Source: Nocardiopsis sp. MG754419
Lineage (GTDB): Bacteria > Actinomycetota > Actinomycetes > Streptosporangiales > Streptosporangiaceae
Direction of reading: 5' to 3'
DNA: 33,749 nt
Assembly: GCF_018207095.1 (NCBI RefSeq)
Contig: NZ_QOCZ01000043.1
Location: forward strand, 1 to 33,749
Below, piece by piece: positions 32,201 to 33,749 of this stretch. The notes below the pieces were generated by a model. That model was not told the origin of the DNA and did not search any database. It saw only the letters and a program-made list of their open reading frames with translations. The translations under genes and the position numbers were made by a program. Within the stretch, counting starts at the first letter, position 1. Each line of letters starts with the position of its first letter.

Positions 32201-32509
32201 ATGAGCTACCCGCTTGACGACGCAGAGCAGTTGATCGCGAACGCGGAGGCCGAGATGCCTCCGAGTACCCGATCACGACTCATCGCGAAACTTCGTATGG
32301 GTAAGCACATCGACGATGCGGCCGCGGAACTCGGTATCGGTCCCAAACAGGTGTTCTCGACGGCCCGAATCCTCACCGCTTTCGGCGACCAGTTGGACGC
32401 CACGCTCACCGAGCAGCGTGATCCTTCCCTGCCGCACGGCACCGTGACCGGGTACAACAAGCGCTGCCGCTGCCCCGAATGCCGCGCCGCTCTGCAGCAG
32501 CGCGTCTGA
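32201..32509 (+). CDS. Small HTH-like protein with actinophage-type C-terminal Cys motif (102 aa)
   Basis: The 102-residue protein begins at ATG 32201 with gagga five bases upstream. Residues about 20-60 (TRSRLIAKLRMGKHIDDAAA, then ELGIGPKQVFSTARILTAFG) look like a small helix-turn-helix. The C-terminus HGTVTGYNKRCRCPECRAAL (79-98) matches a pattern frequent in small proteins of actinophages and actinobacterial mobile DNA, with His79, Cys89, Cys91 and Cys94 as possible zinc ligands. Function is unknown; DNA binding is plausible. It is divergent from the XRE regulator and 131 bases upstream of a 31-codon ORF on the same strand. Confidence 0.8.
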   Translation: MSYPLDDAEQLIANAEAEMPPSTRSRLIAKLRMGKHIDDAAAELGIGPKQVFSTARILTAFGDQLDATLTEQRDPSLPHGTVTGYNKRCRCPECRAALQQRV

Positions 32510-32561
32510 TCGTTCGAACCTCCGCGTCCTCTTCCGGCCAACCGCCACCACCTGCGGCAAC

Positions 32562-32574
32562 GGGTTGTTAACCC
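32562..32574. promoter_or_regulatory. Small inverted repeat between the two small ORFs
   Basis: GGGTT and AACCC flank GTT, with the overlapping palindrome GTTAAC. It lies about 70 bases before the 31-aa ORF and could be an operator or part of its promoter. Confidence 0.3.
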
Positions 32575-32640
32575 AGACTTCTCGAACCAATACGCCTCTC
32601 CGAGGCTTATCGACCGGGAGTTCGGGGGAGGTCGCTGAAC

Positions 32641-32736
32641 ATGAACGAGAACGTGGACTGGTCAGCGATGAGCGACGAGGATTTCGTTGTGCTGCTGCGG
32701 CAGCTCGTCGAGGCCCCGGAGGCCGACGACGACTAG
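32641..32736 (+). CDS. Predicted acidic microprotein (31 aa)
   Basis: ATG 32641 is preceded by a strong gggggaggt, eight bases upstream, and opens a 31-codon frame: MNENVDWSAMSDEDFVVLLR then QLVEAPEADDD. It is acidic, with one amphipathic helix in the middle (DEDFVVLLRQLVE), and no signal peptide or cysteines. I do not recognise it. The very good ribosome site and codon use support translation. It could be a small partner of the neighbouring regulators or a peptide precursor; no modifying enzymes are nearby, which weakens the second idea. Confidence 0.6.
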   Translation: MNENVDWSAMSDEDFVVLLRQLVEAPEADDD

Positions 32737-33649
32737 GGTTCGCCCACTCGACGGCCACCATCAACGCCGTCGAGCACTATGGCCGCGCCCGGCCCGGGCC
32801 GGTCTCTCTCGTCACACACCTTCACCTCTGCACCGGTGAAGACGGCGCTCTCGCCCATCCGGGGTCCTCGTGCGGGTGACGACCCCGGGGCGAGACAGCC
32901 CGCCCCACCATGCCCTGACACCGGCTCTGGACCACGCGGGTCCAGGGGCGGCACTGTGCCATGCCCGATACGGCTCGGAGCCCTGGTCCCGCCCGCGGCG
33001 TCAAGCGTCGACTCCTGAACGATACGGGCCGTGGGGCTCATCCGCATGGGCTTCGTCGGCATGGGCCACGTCGACCGTTGCCTCCCCTCGCACGGAAGAG
33101 CCACGAGTCGAACGTTCGCCCGGCTCAGCAGGTCGTGTGCCCTGGCCCGTTGCTCTTCGGCTGAACCACGCACCCGGCCCATGACCGGCAGGACACGTAG
33201 AGCACCGAGACGGTCGACTGCGTGCGGAGGGACCACCGCGGGGTTGTCCACAGCCCCGTCACGGAGGTCTGGCCCCCTGGTCCTGGTGCATGGTCCCATC
33301 GAAGTCGGGGGCGCCTCGGCTTCCGCCGGTTTCGTGCTGCCCCCTGCACCACGACATCACGTGGGCGGCCTCCAAGGGACCAAGGACAGGGGAAGGCATC
33401 AGGTGGTCTGATCCCCACGGGTCTCTCCAGGCCCACGAGCCTCGTGGGCCCGGCATCGGCGAGGGCCGGCCGGTACCCATCGCTCCACCCCGGTGCGCTC
33501 ATCGAGCGTGACCTCCTGGGGAGGGGACGGCTGGGGGCTCAGACCCAGCGATCATCGGAAGGGGTGACCGGGAGCGGTGGGCTCGTACCGCCATGCCCGG
33601 AAACGACCCACACCATCGAACACCGGCCCCGCCCTCGGGTTCCGGGCAC
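32737..33649. other. Gap between the 31-aa ORF and the 5S terminator
   Basis: About 910 bases show no convincing gene. The reverse-strand frame from 33299 to 32733 has a protein-like middle part (AVDRLGALRVLPVMGRVRG) but weak third-position GC bias and no ribosome site, and could be a decayed gene. A TTGTCCACA 9-mer at 33243-33251 matches the actinobacterial DnaA box. Confidence 0.5.
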
Positions 33650-33653
33650 AAAA

Positions 33654-33685
33654 AAAAGGGGGGCCCCAACAGGACCCCCCCTTTT
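33654..33685 (-). terminator. Intrinsic terminator of the rRNA operon
   Basis: On the reverse strand a stem of AAAAGGGGGG with CCCCCCTTTT is followed by a run of eight T in total, a classical U-tract terminator. It begins about 12 bases past the 5S 3' end. Confidence 0.9.
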
Positions 33686-33697
33686 CCAAAAAAAACC

Positions 33698-33749
33698 GTG
33701 GCAGCGACCTACTCTCCCACCCCACCACAGGGCAGTACCATCAGCGCAA
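33698..33749 (-). rRNA. rrf: 5S ribosomal RNA, 3' part (runs off the window)
   Basis: The reverse strand reads TTGCGCTGATGGTACTGCCC and ends in GGGAGAGTAGGTCGCTGCCAC, the conserved 3' end of actinobacterial 5S rRNA. Only about the last 52 bases are present; the 5' part and probably 23S and 16S lie beyond the right edge. The exact mature end is uncertain by a few bases. Confidence 0.93.

Noticed and set aside
30431..32736. tRNA-Ala as attachment site for an integrated element covering the small-ORF island
   Set aside because: No integrase and no direct repeat of the tRNA 3' end was found to the right.
32733..33299. Reverse-strand 188-codon ORF upstream of the 5S gene
   Set aside because: Weak third-position GC bias, no ribosome site and no motif; kept only as possible remnant in the gap note.

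Overview
The window is high-GC actinobacterial DNA. Gene content and order match the conserved block that lies beside the chromosomal origin in actinomycetes: fhaA, fhaB, pstP, rodA, pbpA, pknA, pknB, crgA, a rhomboid protease gene, ppiA, a single-pass membrane protein gene, tRNA-Ala and a DLW-39 gene. WblA, a bacterial proteasome activator (Bpa), a BldG-like STAS protein and a DUF5753 regulator also point to a filamentous actinomycete. A Nocardiopsis-like member of the Streptosporangiales is my best guess, from protein style only.

Left part (1-10.5 kb): a quinone oxidoreductase and bpa run rightward and converge on leftward serS. Then come leftward pheA, a DUF4446 membrane protein, a family 2 glycosyltransferase, a BldG/RsbV-like STAS protein, an RsbW-like ATPase and an orphan PAS-GAF-PAS histidine kinase. 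A rhodanese is divergent from a lipoprotein that carries a subtilisin-inhibitor-like domain.

Middle (10.6-24.4 kb): leftward tenA is divergent from a large rightward GH3 glycosidase whose promoter carries CGAAA/TTTCG boxes. tRNA-Leu(CAG) follows, then the rightward fhaA-fhaB-pstP-rodA-pbpA-pknA-pknB cluster, much of it translationally coupled. These genes join Ser/Thr phosphorylation (two kinases, one phosphatase, two FHA readers) to peptidoglycan synthesis by a SEDS polymerase and its class B PBP. crgA follows directly after pknB and a strong terminator.

Right part (24.4-33.7 kb): three DnaA-box-like sequences lie beyond crgA. Leftward genes are the rhomboid protease, cyclophilin, a DUF1707/DUF4870 membrane protein, wblA with a long leader, tRNA-Ala(UGC), the 40-residue DLW-39 protein and an XRE/DUF5753 regulator. 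A single-pass membrane protein runs rightward. About 2 kb between wblA and tRNA-Ala has no intact gene but holds what looks like a frameshifted membrane-protein gene. Beyond the XRE regulator are two small rightward ORFs, one with an actinophage-type Cys motif. The window ends inside a leftward 5S rRNA gene preceded, at its 3' side, by a U-tract terminator.

No CRISPR array, insertion sequence or integrase was seen. The least explained parts are the small-ORF island at 31.0-32.7 kb, the membrane-anchored protease-inhibitor-like protein, and the wblA upstream region.
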